In this document: one piece after another, positions 32,750-42,799 of the stretch
Layout: the number at the start of each line of letters is the position of its first letter
Numbering within the stretch: position 1 is the first letter of the stretch
Source: Bradyrhizobium guangxiense
Lineage (GTDB): Bacteria; Pseudomonadota; Alphaproteobacteria; Rhizobiales; Xanthobacteraceae
Length of the DNA: 64,000 bases
Reading direction: 5' to 3'
Assembly: GCF_004114915.1 (NCBI RefSeq)
Contig: NZ_CP022220.1
Location: forward strand, 620,001-684,000
The notes under the pieces: model-generated
The model's input: the letters and a program-made list of their open reading frames with translations, nothing else
What the model was told of the DNA's origin: nothing
The model's database searches: none
Program-made: the position numbers and the translations under genes

Positions 32750-33240
32750 GATCTCAATCGGGCTCCTAGACATCGGCCAACGCTGGTTGCCCCGGGGACT
32801 GGCAAGACTAACCTCGCGATCGCAATTGCCCGCAGCTGTGTCCGCGCTGGCGCCCGTGGCCGCTTCTACAAGGACGTCCACCTCCTCAACAGGCTAGGAG
32901 CCGAGGTCCGCGATGGCCGCCAAAGACGGCTCGCCGATCACCTGACCCGGTTGGACTTCGTTGTTCTCGACGAGCTCGGCAATCTGCCATTCGCCCAATC
33001 CGGTAATCAGCTCCCTGTTCCACCTCATCGGTCGCCTACGAGCGCACTCGTGCTGGTGACCACCAATCTGGTAGTCGGGAATGGCCGAGCGTCCTTGCGG
33101 ACACACCAAGATGACCACCGCGCCGCTCGACCACCTGAACCTTCATTAGGATATTATCGAAAGCGGAATCGACAGTTGGCGCTTCAACAGTCGGGAAGAA
33201 GATCACGCCCGAACGCGCGCTCCCCGCGTCTCCGCAACCC
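32750..33240 (+). pseudogene. degenerate istB-like ATPase
   Basis: Reads GTGKTNLAIAIARSCVRAGA, GRQRRLADHLTRLDFVVLDE and LGNLPFAQSGNQL, then shifts to VLVTTNLVVGNG. It is an IS21-type IstB unrelated in sequence to the three compound copies. Walker A lacks its first glycines, and several shifts follow. Confidence 0.75.
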
Positions 33241-33471
33241 CGAAATTGTGAACGTTAATCGACATTCCGACATTCCGAACTTGACGGCCACTTCTCGCCT
33301 TAGGGGGAAAACCATCGCATTCGCGTTCAAGACGCACCGCCCACCGAATCTCCCTTATTCGGCAATAGTCAGGAAGCGGACGCCGGAAGCGTACGACTCG
33401 CCCACGCTCAGCCTTTAGGGACCAGGGCCGAGAGTTAACCCCGCCGAAGATGTTCGGCGACCGCTTCATGA
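33241..33471. other. no recognised gene
   Basis: Short stretch between the istB remnant and the regulator operon end. No motif seen. Confidence 0.3.
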
Positions 33472-33729
33472 TCAACGATGTGCGACTTCGCCCGAGCGCC
33501 TCAACTGGAAACAGCTTTCACTTGAAACTGCGCAGTAAGATGAGCGCGTCGGCAGGATTTGGCCGCCAAGATTAACTGCACTGAACATCAAGGAGCCTCC
33601 GTCAACGCACGCGTGCATCGCAATTGCAAGAGTTCCGATTAGGACGTAACGTGTACCGCGAGTGCAGGCGATTATCTCAGACTCACCAATTCCGTTGAGG
33701 TGCTTTCCGCAAAGAGTGGTCGCTTTCAT
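33472..33729 (-). CDS. small ORF coupled to the response regulator, 85 aa
   Basis: Its ATG overlaps the stop of the preceding response regulator (ATGA), a sign of translational coupling. MKATTLCGKHLNGIGESEII, then a mildly hydrophobic YVLIGTLAIAMHACVDGGSL. No known domain. It may be a small partner protein or a truncated gene. Confidence 0.4.
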   Translation of the reverse strand: MKATTLCGKHLNGIGESEIIACTRGTRYVLIGTLAIAMHACVDGGSLMFSAVNLGGQILPTRSSYCAVSSESCFQLRRSGEVAHR

Positions 33730-34106
33730 TTCCTTGTGTCGTCAAGTCCTTCGAGCGCTGCAATGAGGCAGTTGATCAATGTCATTGTGGTAAATGGTTT
33801 AGCGAGAAGGCAAATACCGCCAGCTTCGATTGCGCGGGCGCGAACTGATCTCTCTGCATTGGCCGTAATGAAGATAAACGGCGTTTGACGACCGTCGTTT
33901 CGCATTTGCCGTAGCAGCTCAAGCCCGTTCATGAAAGGCATCTGGATGTCGGCGATTACACACGACGTGGCAGCCAGCACCTCCGAGCGTAGAAACTCTG
34001 GGGCGGATGCAAACACTTGAACGTCGTAGCCGCGAGAGGACAGAAGGTTGTTCGTGGCGGCACGAACGGACGGATCATCGTCAATGATCGAGATGAGATG
34101 AGGCAT
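33726..34106 (-). CDS. single-domain response regulator (FixJ-type receiver)
   Basis: 126 aa, a lone receiver domain. Acidic pocket IIDDDPSV (about 7-14), phosphorylation Asp in CVIADIQMPFMNGLELL, Thr in FIFITANAE and Lys in LLAKPF. There is no output domain, so it must act by protein contact or as a phosphate sink. It follows the NodW-like regulator by 57 bp on the same strand and is probably co-transcribed. No histidine kinase is in the window. Confidence 0.88.
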   Translation of the reverse strand: MPHLISIIDDDPSVRAATNNLLSSRGYDVQVFASAPEFLRSEVLAATSCVIADIQMPFMNGLELLRQMRNDGRQTPFIFITANAERSVRARAIEAGGICLLAKPFTTMTLINCLIAALEGLDDTRK

Positions 34107-34162
34107 TATAAGCGGAAAGCCTTTAGCTGCAGCGCTATCCAACCGAGAGCCGCCGCTCGTAC

Positions 34163-34834
34163 TCAGGTTTGCACGTTTCCATTTGAGCGGGACAGGCCCA
34201 GCAACTCAATCATTCTTATGAGATCGGCGAGCGACTTAGCGCCGACTTTGCGCATGGCTTGGCCACGGTGGACTTTGACGGTGATCTCGGCGAGGCCGAG
34301 CTCACCCGCTACTTGCTTGTTCAAGAGCCCTGACGCAACCAGCGTCAGAATATCACGCTCTCGCTGCGTCAGACCTTCAAAGCGTGAGCGCACGCCGGCT
34401 CGCATCTTCTCAAGCTCTCGCCTTTGTCGATCTCTTTCGATTGCAATCTGGACTGCGCGAAGCAAATCCCGATCGCGGAAAGGCTTTGTCAGGAAATCAA
34501 CCGCCCCCCCTTTCATTGCCTGTACCGTCATTGGAACATCCGCATGACCCGTTATGAAAACAATTGGCGTATGCATATTCGCGCTAGCGAGACCGGATTG
34601 CAGCTCGAGACCGCTCAATCCAGGCAACCGAACATCGAGCACAAGGCAGCTCGGCCCCTCGGGGCGGTCCGCTTTTAATATCTCCGCGGCGGAGGCAAAG
34701 TCCTTCACTTTCAACCCCGCCGATTGGAAAAGGTTCGTAAGAGCCTTCCGTATCGAGGCATCGTCGTCGACAATCAGCACCACTGCTTCGTTGTGATCCG
34801 GCACCAATTGCGATGCTTGCAAGCGCTCGTTCAC
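34163..34834 (-). CDS. NodW/NwsB/FixJ-like response regulator
   Basis: 223 aa from a GTG at 34834 with AAAGGA 8 bases upstream. Receiver domain: VLIVDDDASIRKALTNLF, Asp in CLVLDVRLPGLSGLELQ, VFITGHADVPMTVQAMKGGA and Lys in DFLTKPFRDRDLL. The C-terminal LuxR-type helix-turn-helix reads LTQRERDILTLVASGLLNKQ and VAGELGLAEITVKVHRG. The arrangement matches NodW, which with kinase NodV helps activate nod genes in response to plant flavonoids in Bradyrhizobium. The cognate kinase is absent here, so the exact name is uncertain. Confidence 0.88.
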   Translation of the reverse strand: MNERLQASQLVPDHNEAVVLIVDDDASIRKALTNLFQSAGLKVKDFASAAEILKADRPEGPSCLVLDVRLPGLSGLELQSGLASANMHTPIVFITGHADVPMTVQAMKGGAVDFLTKPFRDRDLLRAVQIAIERDRQRRELEKMRAGVRSRFEGLTQRERDILTLVASGLLNKQVAGELGLAEITVKVHRGQAMRKVGAKSLADLIRMIELLGLSRSNGNVQT

Positions 34835-35452
34835 GTGCCATCCTTTCAAACAGAACCATGGCAAATCCAAAAAACCTAGATTCTCGGCCTTATAACGGCT
34901 CTGCTTGGTCCGGGATGAGGGCCGATTACTGCTCTCGCCCAAAACCTACGGACTTCCGATTATAGGCCCGCTCCGGTATACACAAGTATGACCCGGGCCC
35001 TCACTGCTTTCTTCTCGAGCTACCCCTCCGAATTCGGCAATTCAACCTGACGTAGAGAACAAAGCCGCAAACGAGCGCGACCAGCCCAGACTTCCCGCTC
35101 AGGACTTCGCCTGCCCGAAGATCACCGTGCTCCGATATTCCTGGCACACCTCGATCGACAGTACCACGTTCCAACATACCAGCAAAATCAACAACCTGAA
35201 TCCTTGCCGCATGAGGTGGCAAGGTACCTTGCAGCCGCCACTTGGGTTGTACAGGTCGAGGCAACTTGTTTCAGCTGAAACGGCCTGATTGAGGCAGATA
35301 GGGCAAGCCGGCGCTCCTGCGACTACCCGCTGAGAGGCGAGCATTTACACCATCTTTGCTTGCATTGCGCATACGTCACACCTTTTGGCGTTGGATTCCG
35401 ACGCGGTACTCGCAACTGGCTTACCTCCTTAATCTCGGAGTGACGAGAGTGG
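34835..35452. other. upstream of regulators, no firm gene
   Basis: A minus frame at 35099-35344 (MLASQRVVAGAPACPICLNQ...) contains CPIC and a hydrophobic stretch but lacks a ribosome-binding site. No -24/-12 promoter with correct spacing was found. Confidence 0.35.
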
Positions 35453-35610
35453 GGTCGTGTCCCAGGGAGTGGTGTAGCTCATTAGCAAAGCCGCTCGCGA
35501 CGCGCGCTCCCCCATAGCGCTGTAGCGAGCGAGCGGCTTTGCGAGTGGTCACCGATGATTCGTCGGTAAGGTTTGGATTGCGACAGCCAACCTGACTCGA
35601 GGAACCACCG

Positions 35611-36357
35611 ATGACCGACGACATGATGAACCTGCGCACGCTCGTAGAGAAGATCCCCGATGCTGATCTGTTGCGCGAGATGATCGGCTTTGCTGCCCAC
35701 CGGCTGATGGAGCTGGAGGTCGAGGGCCTGACCGGAGCCGCGTACGGCGAGAAGAGCCAAGAGCGGCAGGGCCAGCGTAACGGCTACCGCGATCGGAGCT
35801 GGGAGACCCGCGCCGGCACCGTCGAGCTGCGCATTCCCAAGCTGCGCAAAGGCTCCTACTTCCCCGGCTTCCTGGAGCCGCGGCGGATGGCCGAGAAGGC
35901 GCTCACCGCGGTGGTGCAGGAGGCCTATGTCCACGGCGTCTCGACTCGCTCGGTCGACGACCAGATGCAGGCGAAGGGCATGAGCGGCATCTCCAAGAGC
36001 CAGGTGTCGCGGCTGTGCGGTGAGATCGACGACAAGGTGAAGGCCTTCCTCAACCGCCCGATCGAGGGCAATTGGCCCTATCTGTGGATCGACGCCACCT
36101 ATGTGAAGGTGCGCCAGAACGGGCGCATCATCTCGGTCGCGGTGATCATCGCGGTCGGCGTCAACAGCGACGGAAGGCGCGAGGTGCTCGGCATGGACAT
36201 CGGCCCGTCCGAGGCCGAGACGTTCTGGACCGCGTTCCTGCACAAGCTGGCGCGGCGGGGATTGCGCGGCGTCAAGCTGGTGGTCTCCGACGCCCACGAG
36301 GGGATCAAGGCGACCGTGGCCAAGGTGCTCAACGCCTCCTGGCAGCGCTGCCGCGTG
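35611..36357 (+). pseudogene. IS256 transposase, N-terminal piece
   Basis: [39 protein letters not shown] and [18 protein letters not shown] (first DDE Asp) are typical of Mutator/IS256 transposases. GAGGAACCACCG precedes the ATG. Cut at ASWQRCRV by the IS1182 insertion. Confidence 0.92.
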
Positions 36358-37868
36358 GGGTCGTTGAAGAAGTGGCCCATAGATTCGCGCGATGCAGCGA
36401 CCGGCCTATCATGGCCCTCGCGTCAAAGCCCGCGCTACGGCGCGATCTGAAGCCGCAAACGCATTTTGAGGGACAATCCAAGACAGAATAAGCGCAAGGA
36501 GAGCGGTTGCCAGCCGCTTGAGGTTGATGGCGGCGGCCGTCAGGTAGGCCTGGATCTTCATATTCGGTAGACCGCGCCGTACGGCGCGCGCCAGCCCATG
36601 CCAAGTTTTGGCTTCGCCGTGGAATCCCTCTGAGCGCCAGCGATGGCGTTGATAGAGATGTCGATCCTGCTTACTCCATCGCTCGCGACGGCGGCGGGCG
36701 CGCAGCAGTGCCGGATAATGGTCACCGACAACGACCGCTTTGTTAACCCGCCCTTTGGATAGGCAATCCCGCTTGAGCGGACACCGGGTGCAATCCTTCG
36801 CCTTCGCGTAAAAGAAACGGCCGTGCTTGATGGGCCGCGCGGGGCGCAAGATACGTCCTCGCGGGCACTTCAAGATGTCGTTCTTGGCATCGTACCGGAA
36901 GCGTCTGAGCGGTACGCGACTCTTGATTGGTTCGGCTTTAGCTGGGATGAGGGCATCAATGCCGCGCCGCTCGAGCGCGCCGTAGACTTTAGCGTAGGCA
37001 TAGCCCGCATCGGCGGTGACGACCTTGATGTCGATGCCCGTAATCGCTTCGATCTCATCGACTTGCGGCTCGATCATCTCTCCTTCGTTCGTTTGTTCAG
37101 TCGTGACCGCGACATCCAGAATGACACCGACCTTGTCATCGACGGCAGTGTGCTGCTTGTAAGCGGGTTCCAGCCGCCGGTTTCGGGCATTCGTAGCCAT
37201 TGTCGCATCGGGATCAGTCGTGCAGACCTTTTTGTACTTCCCGCTTTGCCGGCCCTTTCTCTCATCCTCGCTTTCATCTTCGCTTTGATTTTCGCTCAGC
37301 ACATCCACCGCATGCTGCTCGGTGAGGCTATCCCAACTCACGTTGGCGCGGATTAGCGACGCATCGATGTGAACCACTTCGGCTGTTGCGATCTTGGCCT
37401 TCAGACAGGCCTGGACCGTGCGTTTAAAGATCCTACGGAATCGCTCTTCGCCCCAGCGCTGGCGGATGCGCGTCAGGCTGGAATGGTGCGGTAGCCGCTC
37501 ATGCAGGCCATAACCAGCAAACCAGCGAATGGCGATGTTAACCTGAGCCTCTCGGATCAGCTTGCGATCGTGTACGATGCCGGTGAGCAGACCCGCGAGC
37601 ATCAGGCGGACCGCGGCCTCCGGATCGACGCCCGGCCGACCGTCGTTCGCGCTATAGCGGTCGGAGACCTCTTCCCTTAGCCAAGATAGGTCGAGCACAC
37701 GATCGACCCGTGCCAGCACGTGCTCATCTGGGACGAGCTGTCTGAGCGAGCCAGTGATGAAGAGCTCCAACTGATCCCGCTCCTTGCGCCCCAGCATCTC
37801 GTTTGCTCCGCCAATCGCGAATCGCCGACGAGAACGGAATCAGCCAATTGCAGCTTTTTCAACGACCC
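36358..37868 (-). mobile_element. IS1182-family insertion sequence, complete
   Basis: 1511 bp with inverted ends GGGTCGTTGAAGAAG / CTTTTTCAACGACCC (mismatch inside) and a 7-bp duplication CCGCGTG at 36351-36357 and 37869-37875. Inserted into the IS256 transposase gene. Confidence 0.9.
36409..37797 (-). CDS. IS1182-family transposase, intact
   Basis: 462 aa. The N-terminal domain has [18 protein letters not shown] and [19 protein letters not shown]. The DDE core includes [35 protein letters not shown] and [19 protein letters not shown] Cys cluster follows in [14 protein letters not shown], then [20 protein letters not shown]. Full length with no stops, so probably active. Confidence 0.94.
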   Translation of the reverse strand: MLGRKERDQLELFITGSLRQLVPDEHVLARVDRVLDLSWLREEVSDRYSANDGRPGVDPEAAVRLMLAGLLTGIVHDRKLIREAQVNIAIRWFAGYGLHERLPHHSSLTRIRQRWGEERFRRIFKRTVQACLKAKIATAEVVHIDASLIRANVSWDSLTEQHAVDVLSENQSEDESEDERKGRQSGKYKKVCTTDPDATMATNARNRRLEPAYKQHTAVDDKVGVILDVAVTTEQTNEGEMIEPQVDEIEAITGIDIKVVTADAGYAYAKVYGALERRGIDALIPAKAEPIKSRVPLRRFRYDAKNDILKCPRGRILRPARPIKHGRFFYAKAKDCTRCPLKRDCLSKGRVNKAVVVGDHYPALLRARRRRERWSKQDRHLYQRHRWRSEGFHGEAKTWHGLARAVRRGLPNMKIQAYLTAAAINLKRLATALLALILSWIVPQNAFAASDRAVARALTRGP

Positions 37869-38113
37869 CCGCGTGCACTTCATGCGCAACGCGCTGGCGC
37901 ATGCCGGCAAGAGCGGCCGGCGCGTCGTCTCCTCCTTCATCGCCACCGCCTTTGCCCAGGACCATGCCGAGGAGGCGCGGGCGCAATGGCGGCGCATCAC
38001 CGACCAGCTCCGCCCCAAGCTCCCGAAGCTCGCCGCCTTCCTCGACGAGGCCGAAACCGACGTGCTCGCCTACATGAGCTTCCCAGCCGCGCATCGCGCC
38101 AAGCTGCACTCGA
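37869..38113 (+). pseudogene. IS256 transposase, middle piece
   Basis: Continues RVHFMRNALAHAGKSGRRVV, ATAFAQDHAEEARAQWRR and FPAAHRAKLHST. It is cut directly before the conserved NPLER motif by the IS110 element. Confidence 0.9.
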
Positions 38114-38242
38114 CGGATGAGATGGACAAGCGATTTCTTCAGACCGAGACGACGACTGCGAAAATCGCTGTAAGTCCATTCTTTTGTTCGGTCGCGCGGG
38201 TCATTCTTCCGTCCCGGCCACCGATCACGCAGCCGCCGCGCG

Positions 38243-38302
38243 CAGGGGCGGTCAAGGCTGGCCGCATTTGCGGCTACCGCAAGGCTTGGCCATGATCCGC
38301 CC
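38243..38302 (-). ncRNA. structured 3' region of this IS110, candidate guide RNA
   Basis: GGGGCGGTCAAGGCTGGCC pairs with GGCCATGATCCGCCC. The block CGCGCGCAGGGGCGGTCAAG and an upstream GTCCCGGCC are shared with 26011-26060 beside a different IS110. Position and folding fit an IS1111-type guide RNA. Inference only. Confidence 0.4.
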
Positions 38303-38431
38303 GAGCACGGCGGCTGCGTGGAACGGGACTGGCCCGGCTGGAAGTTGCCGTCAGCTGCGATTATGATTGTTGGGCGCGGGCGACCTCGTGGCGAAGCGTG
38401 ACGCGTCGGCTGCAAGCGTCACCGGACTGCC

Positions 38432-39666
38432 CTATTTTGTCTTGCCGAACTGAGGCGCCCGCGCGCCGGTTTTTGGCCGCCGCGCTTTCCATTGCGACAT
38501 GAACCGTTCGTAGCTTCGCTCCGCCTGGGCGGCAATCGACATCTCGCCATCGCGCAGCGCCTTGATGTTGCAGGTATAGGCTGGTCCACGCCGGTTGCCT
38601 TTCTGTTGCGGATGTCCGGCTTGAAGTTGCATCGCGCGGGTCTTATTGGCGACCATCGCTGGGCGGGCCCACAGGTAATCTTCGCCCCTTGTCAACAAAT
38701 GCCAGCAGAGCACAGTGAGCTTCCGAGCCACGGCGACCGCGGCGATCTGGTGGCCACGCCGCGCACGGATGCGCACGAAAAACGCATGCAGTGGACCGGG
38801 CGCCTTGGCCGCTGCCCAGGCCGCCTCAACCAGTATGGCGCATGCGTGACTGCGGCCGATCTTGCTGATTCGACCGTGATGGGCGGCTCCCAGTCCCGAC
38901 TGCCGCACCCTCGGGTTCAGCCCGAAATAGCTCACCAGCTTCTGCGGGCTGCTGAACCGGCTGATGTCGCCGATCGCCGCCACGATCCCGGTAGCGACTG
39001 TCACATTCACGCTGGTGATCGTCATCACTCTGTTGACCGCGGAATCGTCGATGGCGTCCTGCGCGATCTCGCGGTCGAGCAGGGCCAAGTCCTCCGCCAG
39101 CCGGTCGAGCTCACGAACGTGCCGATCGATCGCCGCGCGCTCATCGTCCGGAAACTGTTGAGCGGCCAGCCACGCCCGGCCGCGGGCATTGAAAAGATCG
39201 GCATGCGAGCACTTTGGGATCAGGTGCGCATTCAGGATCGAATGCACTTCGTTCTTGAGCCGCGTGCGATGCCGCACGACCTGGTAGCGCCGCGCCACCA
39301 GCCTGCGCTTGCGTTCGGTCTCCGCATCAGGCGTCCAGATCTGCGGCAGGGAGCCCGCCGCCTGCAGGCTGGCGAGTGTACCGGCGTCGATCTTGTCAGT
39401 CTTGACGTGCGCCTGAGCGATCGCCTTCACCTGCAACGGATTGGCGATAGTCACCCGCGCCACGAATGGCGTCAGCACCCGCGACACCGCCATGCTATTT
39501 CCAGTCGCCTCGATCACCACTTCGTCGGTCGACCGCAGACTCTTGCCCATCCTTCAAGGGCGGCCCGGGTCATGTCGACCCGGCCCGCATGTCGAAGGAT
39601 GCCGTCTTTCCAGATTACCACCTCGCCGAAGGTTCGGTGAACATCGATACCAATCACGCGTCGCAT
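38432..39666 (-). pseudogene. IS110-family transposase with N-terminal frameshift
   Basis: The start MRRVIGIDVHRTFGEVVIWK at 39666 holds the first catalytic Asp but shifts out of frame at EGWARV. The rest, from KSLRSTDEVVIEATGNSMAV onward, is one long frame with KTDKIDAGTLASLQAAGSLP and LVSYFGLNPRVRQSGLGAAH. A comparison with the remnant at 18062 (LDGFGKTLLASD) shows where a base was lost. Confidence 0.82.
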
Positions 39667-39911
39667 CTGCGCGTCCTCCCTTCCGTTGATTATTGCGGGA
39701 GCGGCGGGCGACACGACAACTACGGACTCGCGCTCACGGCGCAACCGGGCAAGTCGCAGAGGCGGCCAGCTACTAACACGAGCTCTCGGCTCATCGTGTG
39801 TATCGGCCTGCCCGCACCTTCGTGCTCCCGGTGCCTCTGTCCCGATGGTCGCACCATACGCCACGATGTCGAACACCGCAGCGGAACGTTGGCACCGAGA
39901 ACTCTCATACC

Positions 39912-40150
39912 GGTTACCAATCCGCTCGAACGGGTCAATGGCGAGATCAAGCGCCGCACCGAAGTGGTCGGCATCTTCCCCAATGAAGACGCCATCGACG
40001 CCTCGTCGGTGCGATCCTGCTCGACCAGAACGACGAGTGGGCGGTCCAGCGCGGCCGCTACATGACACTGGAAACCATCGCCCCGTTGGGCGATGATCCC
40101 GCCGTCAGCTTCCCGGCAATCGCCAGCGACCGATCCGGCCCATGCCGGCG
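39912..40150 (+). pseudogene. IS256 transposase, C-terminal piece
   Basis: NPLERVNGEIKRRTEVVGIF then PNEDAI. A one-base shift follows, then RGRYMTLETIAPLGDDPAVS and the IS256 right end. Confidence 0.88.
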
Positions 40151-40196
40151 AACGCGGTGACCCGCACTCAGCTACACCACGCCACGGAACACGATC

Positions 40197-42040
40197 TCGA
40201 ATTGGTCGCAAATCATAAGAGTTTGTCGCTGATCTCGTAGCTGCAGAACTCCAAGGCCGGCCCCAATTAGACTCGAGCCAGGCTGAGTGTCAGCGCTTTT
40301 GGGTTGAGGCGCAAGGGAGAGCATCAATTTTGCCCCACGCATCGTCGCGCGGCTCTGGGCTCTTACATCATCACGCGCCCAATCGAGACCGTAACTCCAC
40401 GTCCCACTGATTGGGCCGCACGAACGAGTACGGTCCATCAGGAACTTGCTGCGAGGTCCTCGAAGCAGCACAGTTCTTCGAGTAACAGAACGTAACAGCT
40501 ACTCGTTGCACTACAAGCTTCTACTCTGTTGAAGCGAACCAGCGGACACTTCGCTTCTGATCGAGGCAATCAAAGGCAGCCGCGAGGATGAGCGACGGCA
40601 TGCCACAATACCCATGCTCCTACCTAACACAACGGCAGACAGCGCTTCGAGATCGCCGAGAGAACAAGTCGATTCGGCTCCATCAACGAGCCCTCGTTTG
40701 AGACCCGACAAGCGGTCCTTTGGCACCCCTGCAAAGCGAGCTCGCGAACCAGCCCCTTGCGCGCGGATTAACGGCTCGATCATCCACCGCTAAACGCGCC
40801 ATCTTCTCGCAGATCACAAGACGTTCGGCGTCACGGAGCATGGAGCGAACTGCGACCATGCAGCAAGGACACAGCGCTTTGCACGGCACGTGCCGCGAAT
40901 CACAAATAGGTTGGCCTAAGGCCCACTCTCATCTGTTATCGTCTACGATCGTCGGGGCGGTCCGGCAGCAGCTGGTCGTGCCGAACCCGCCCCTAACATC
41001 ACCACAAGGGAGGCGGGATGGTGATGCTTCTTTGTAGGCAGCAAGAGCCGTGCCTCGACTAACCAAGAGAGAAGAGGGGGACACGCTGAGAGGCGACAAG
41101 ATGAACTCACTGCCCTGCATGCCGTCGCATAGAAGTAAGTTGCCAAATGAGCGTCGAGTTCTGGCCAAGACTAGATAAATTCCATGCGATGGACAGGCAG
41201 CCCGACCACGGAACGCTCTTCTGGCATTTCCTTCGAAGCGAGCCCACCGGCCATGACCACCGTTCCGCAACCATCCTTGTATTTCCCGGGGAGCGAGGCC
41301 AGCCGAGGTACGGTTGCGATGGCATTCGCGCAAGCGGTAGTCACCGCTGAGATCAGGAGCGAAACGAGCGGCCGAGGACGGTGGGCCGGCCGAGCCGGGT
41401 CCCTTTTCGTACAGAGGCGTTGGATAGCGCGCATGCGACGTTTTTTTGGGGGCACACCTCTGTGCTCCTCGTCTGAAACGAAACACCTCACCGCGCCAGC
41501 CGTGCTCGGCTGACTTGAATGAGCTAAAGCGAGAGCCCCTTGGGTCCCAACAACTGTTTGTTTTAGATCGCTCCATAACTAGCGTTGATCTCTCACAATT
41601 TGTCTTGGCTCAGCAGAGTGACTGACAAGACGCTTACCTCCCAATATTCCGCTAAAGCAAGGCCTCGCTAGACGGCGTAAATCGCCGCATCTGAGCACCG
41701 TATACGCTGGTGTTATTAGCCGCTTGACGGTGCCTTCGATACCGCTGAGAGCGGGCACCACGCTTAGCCCGGGCATGCGGCGGCCAAGAGATCTCACGAT
41801 AGAACATTGCAGCGCGCCCGACTGTCATGCCCGAAGATCGGCGATCGTCTTTTGAGAACGGAACCCAAATCAACACACCTGATTCAAACGTGCCGCTTAG
41901 GTCAGGGTCTCTCGGCCAGAGCCGCTCCTAAGCGATAACGGATTTCCTCAGGAAGTTAGCGAGCTCTGGGCAACTGCGCTCGCGTGGCATCCGATCGATA
42001 CCCCTTGGGCCATTTCGGCTGACCCATAGTCCCTGTTTCA
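40197..42040. other. 1.8-kb region without a recognised gene
   Basis: Several open frames exist on both strands (e.g. minus 41171-41491 with LVSLLISAVTTACANAIAT, plausibly a lipoprotein-like start), but none has a family match or good ribosome-binding site. A minus-strand GG-N10-GC motif lies at 40880-40896. Confidence 0.4.
40880..40896 (-). promoter_or_regulatory. sigma-54-like motif, minus strand
   Basis: On the minus strand CGGCACGTGCCGTGCAA: GGCACG and GG-N10-GC are present, but the -12 box is GTGC. No clear gene follows; a 52-codon frame starts at 40841. Confidence 0.2.
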
Positions 42041-42066
42041 TTGTGATCGCCTGCTCGCGATCACAA
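42041..42066. promoter_or_regulatory. 26-bp inverted repeat upstream of the luxR operon
   Basis: TTGTGATCGC-CTGCTC-GCGATCACAA, perfect 10-bp arms with 6-bp spacer, 155-180 bp before the -24 element. It could be an enhancer-binding-protein or LuxR-type operator, or a terminator-like hairpin. Confidence 0.5.
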
Positions 42067-42219
42067 GCGAAGACTTCCATCTTCAAGAACAGAAGTCACC
42101 GCTCTCGCCCATCAGCTGTGCATTACCCGCTAGTTCTATTGTGCTCCTAAGCACGCGCATCACCACGGCATTCTTAACAACAATCGTAACATGGCGCCTG
42201 CATGCAGCTGGTCGACCCA

Positions 42220-42236
42220 GCGGCACGCAACTTGCT
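42220..42236 (+). promoter_or_regulatory. sigma-54 promoter of the orf-luxR operon
   Basis: GCGGCACGCAACTTGCT, exact GGCACG-N4-TTGC with GG-N10-GC spacing. An imperfect NifA-type site TGT-N10-ACG (42140-42155) lies about 70 bp upstream. Confidence 0.7.
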
Positions 42237-42265
42237 CACCGAGCATAAAAGCGTTGGAGATCCAC

Positions 42266-42799
42266 ATGAGCAATGGCTTCGTAGCTTGTCCCCACTCAGA
42301 CACCGAACAGCGGCGCATACGCAATAGGAACACCGCAAGAAAGCGCGTCAAACCCGGTCATAGAGTTGTGAATGCTCACGACAACCGCGCGACGCTGACC
42401 TCGCGATTACCTAAAAAGTTACGTCTTTGCGTTCATCCGAGCCTATGTGGACGCCGCACGCGCCTTAAACAAAGCAGGGCCTTTAGGCAGCACGTCGTTA
42501 GTTTTGCTCGCCGGCTTCCGCAGCGCCGGTCCGCCGGATACATCCCGCTCGTCCTGCACGAGTCGGAACAAGCGGCGCATCACACCGTAGGAGCGACGCC
42601 ACCGCCCGCACCCAGTCTTATGCCAAAGCGCCAAGAAAGGCAGTCGCTACTACCGTCTCGGAGTGAGGACCTACAACCAAGCCCGCTGGTCCTCATCTCG
42701 GCGGCCACCGGGAGACGGATGACAGTCGATATCAGTCGGACCGCTCGTCTACCCCGCAATCAACTCCCCAAGCATGAACCCATCGCGTGGCAGCTATGA
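42266..42799 (+). CDS. unknown protein encoded before and coupled to luxR, 177 aa
   Basis: Function unknown. The ATG at 42266 has TTGGAGA 6 bases upstream and lies 31 bases after the -12 element. Its stop overlaps the luxR start as ATGA. The sequence is basic (MSNGFVACPHSDTEQRRIRN, LPKKLRLCVHPSLCGRRTR) with scattered Cys and no membrane segment. Signals for transcription and translation are good, but the amino-acid composition is unusual, so a leader function is also possible. Confidence 0.45.
   Translation: MSNGFVACPHSDTEQRRIRNRNTARKRVKPGHRVVNAHDNRATLTSRLPKKLRLCVHPSLCGRRTRLKQSRAFRQHVVSFARRLPQRRSAGYIPLVLHESEQAAHHTVGATPPPAPSLMPKRQERQSLLPSRSEDLQPSPLVLISAATGRRMTVDISRTARLPRNQLPKHEPIAWQL

Larger units (their letters stand above)
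38114..39911 (-). mobile_element. IS110 element inserted in IS256 before the NPLER codons
   Basis: About 1.8 kb between IS256 halves ending ...LHST and starting NPLERVNGEIKRR. Contains the transposase, about 245 bp of 5' flank and about 320 bp of 3' flank. No target duplication is seen, as usual for IS110. A second IS256 remnant (17600-17812) carries the same IS110 at the same codon. Confidence 0.85.
35453..40196 (+). mobile_element. IS256-family element split by an IS1182 and an IS110
   Basis: The terminal repeats match imperfectly: GTCGTGTCCCAGGGAGTGG near 35454 and, inverted, ATCGTGTTCCGTGGCGTGG near 40195, both running on into TGTAGC. The transposase lies in three pieces (35611-36357, 37869-38113, 39912-40150) that join in order once the two insertions are removed. 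Confidence 0.82.

Noticed and set aside
40880..40896. Minus-strand sigma-54 promoter
   Set aside because: The -12 box has a mismatch, the sequence is a CACGTG-type palindrome, and no convincing gene follows; kept only as a low-confidence site.
40929..41576. 215-codon minus frame at 41 kb
   Set aside because: Composition fits random GC-rich translation, with several overlapping long frames on both strands and no family match.
42041..42066. CRP/FNR-type site
   Set aside because: TGTGA and TCACA are separated by 14 bases, not 6; FixK/FNR half-sites TTGAT are absent.
42140..42155. NifA site upstream of the luxR operon
   Set aside because: TGT-N10-ACG instead of ACA, and it doubles as a GTGCT/AGCAC palindrome; not strong enough to claim NifA control.
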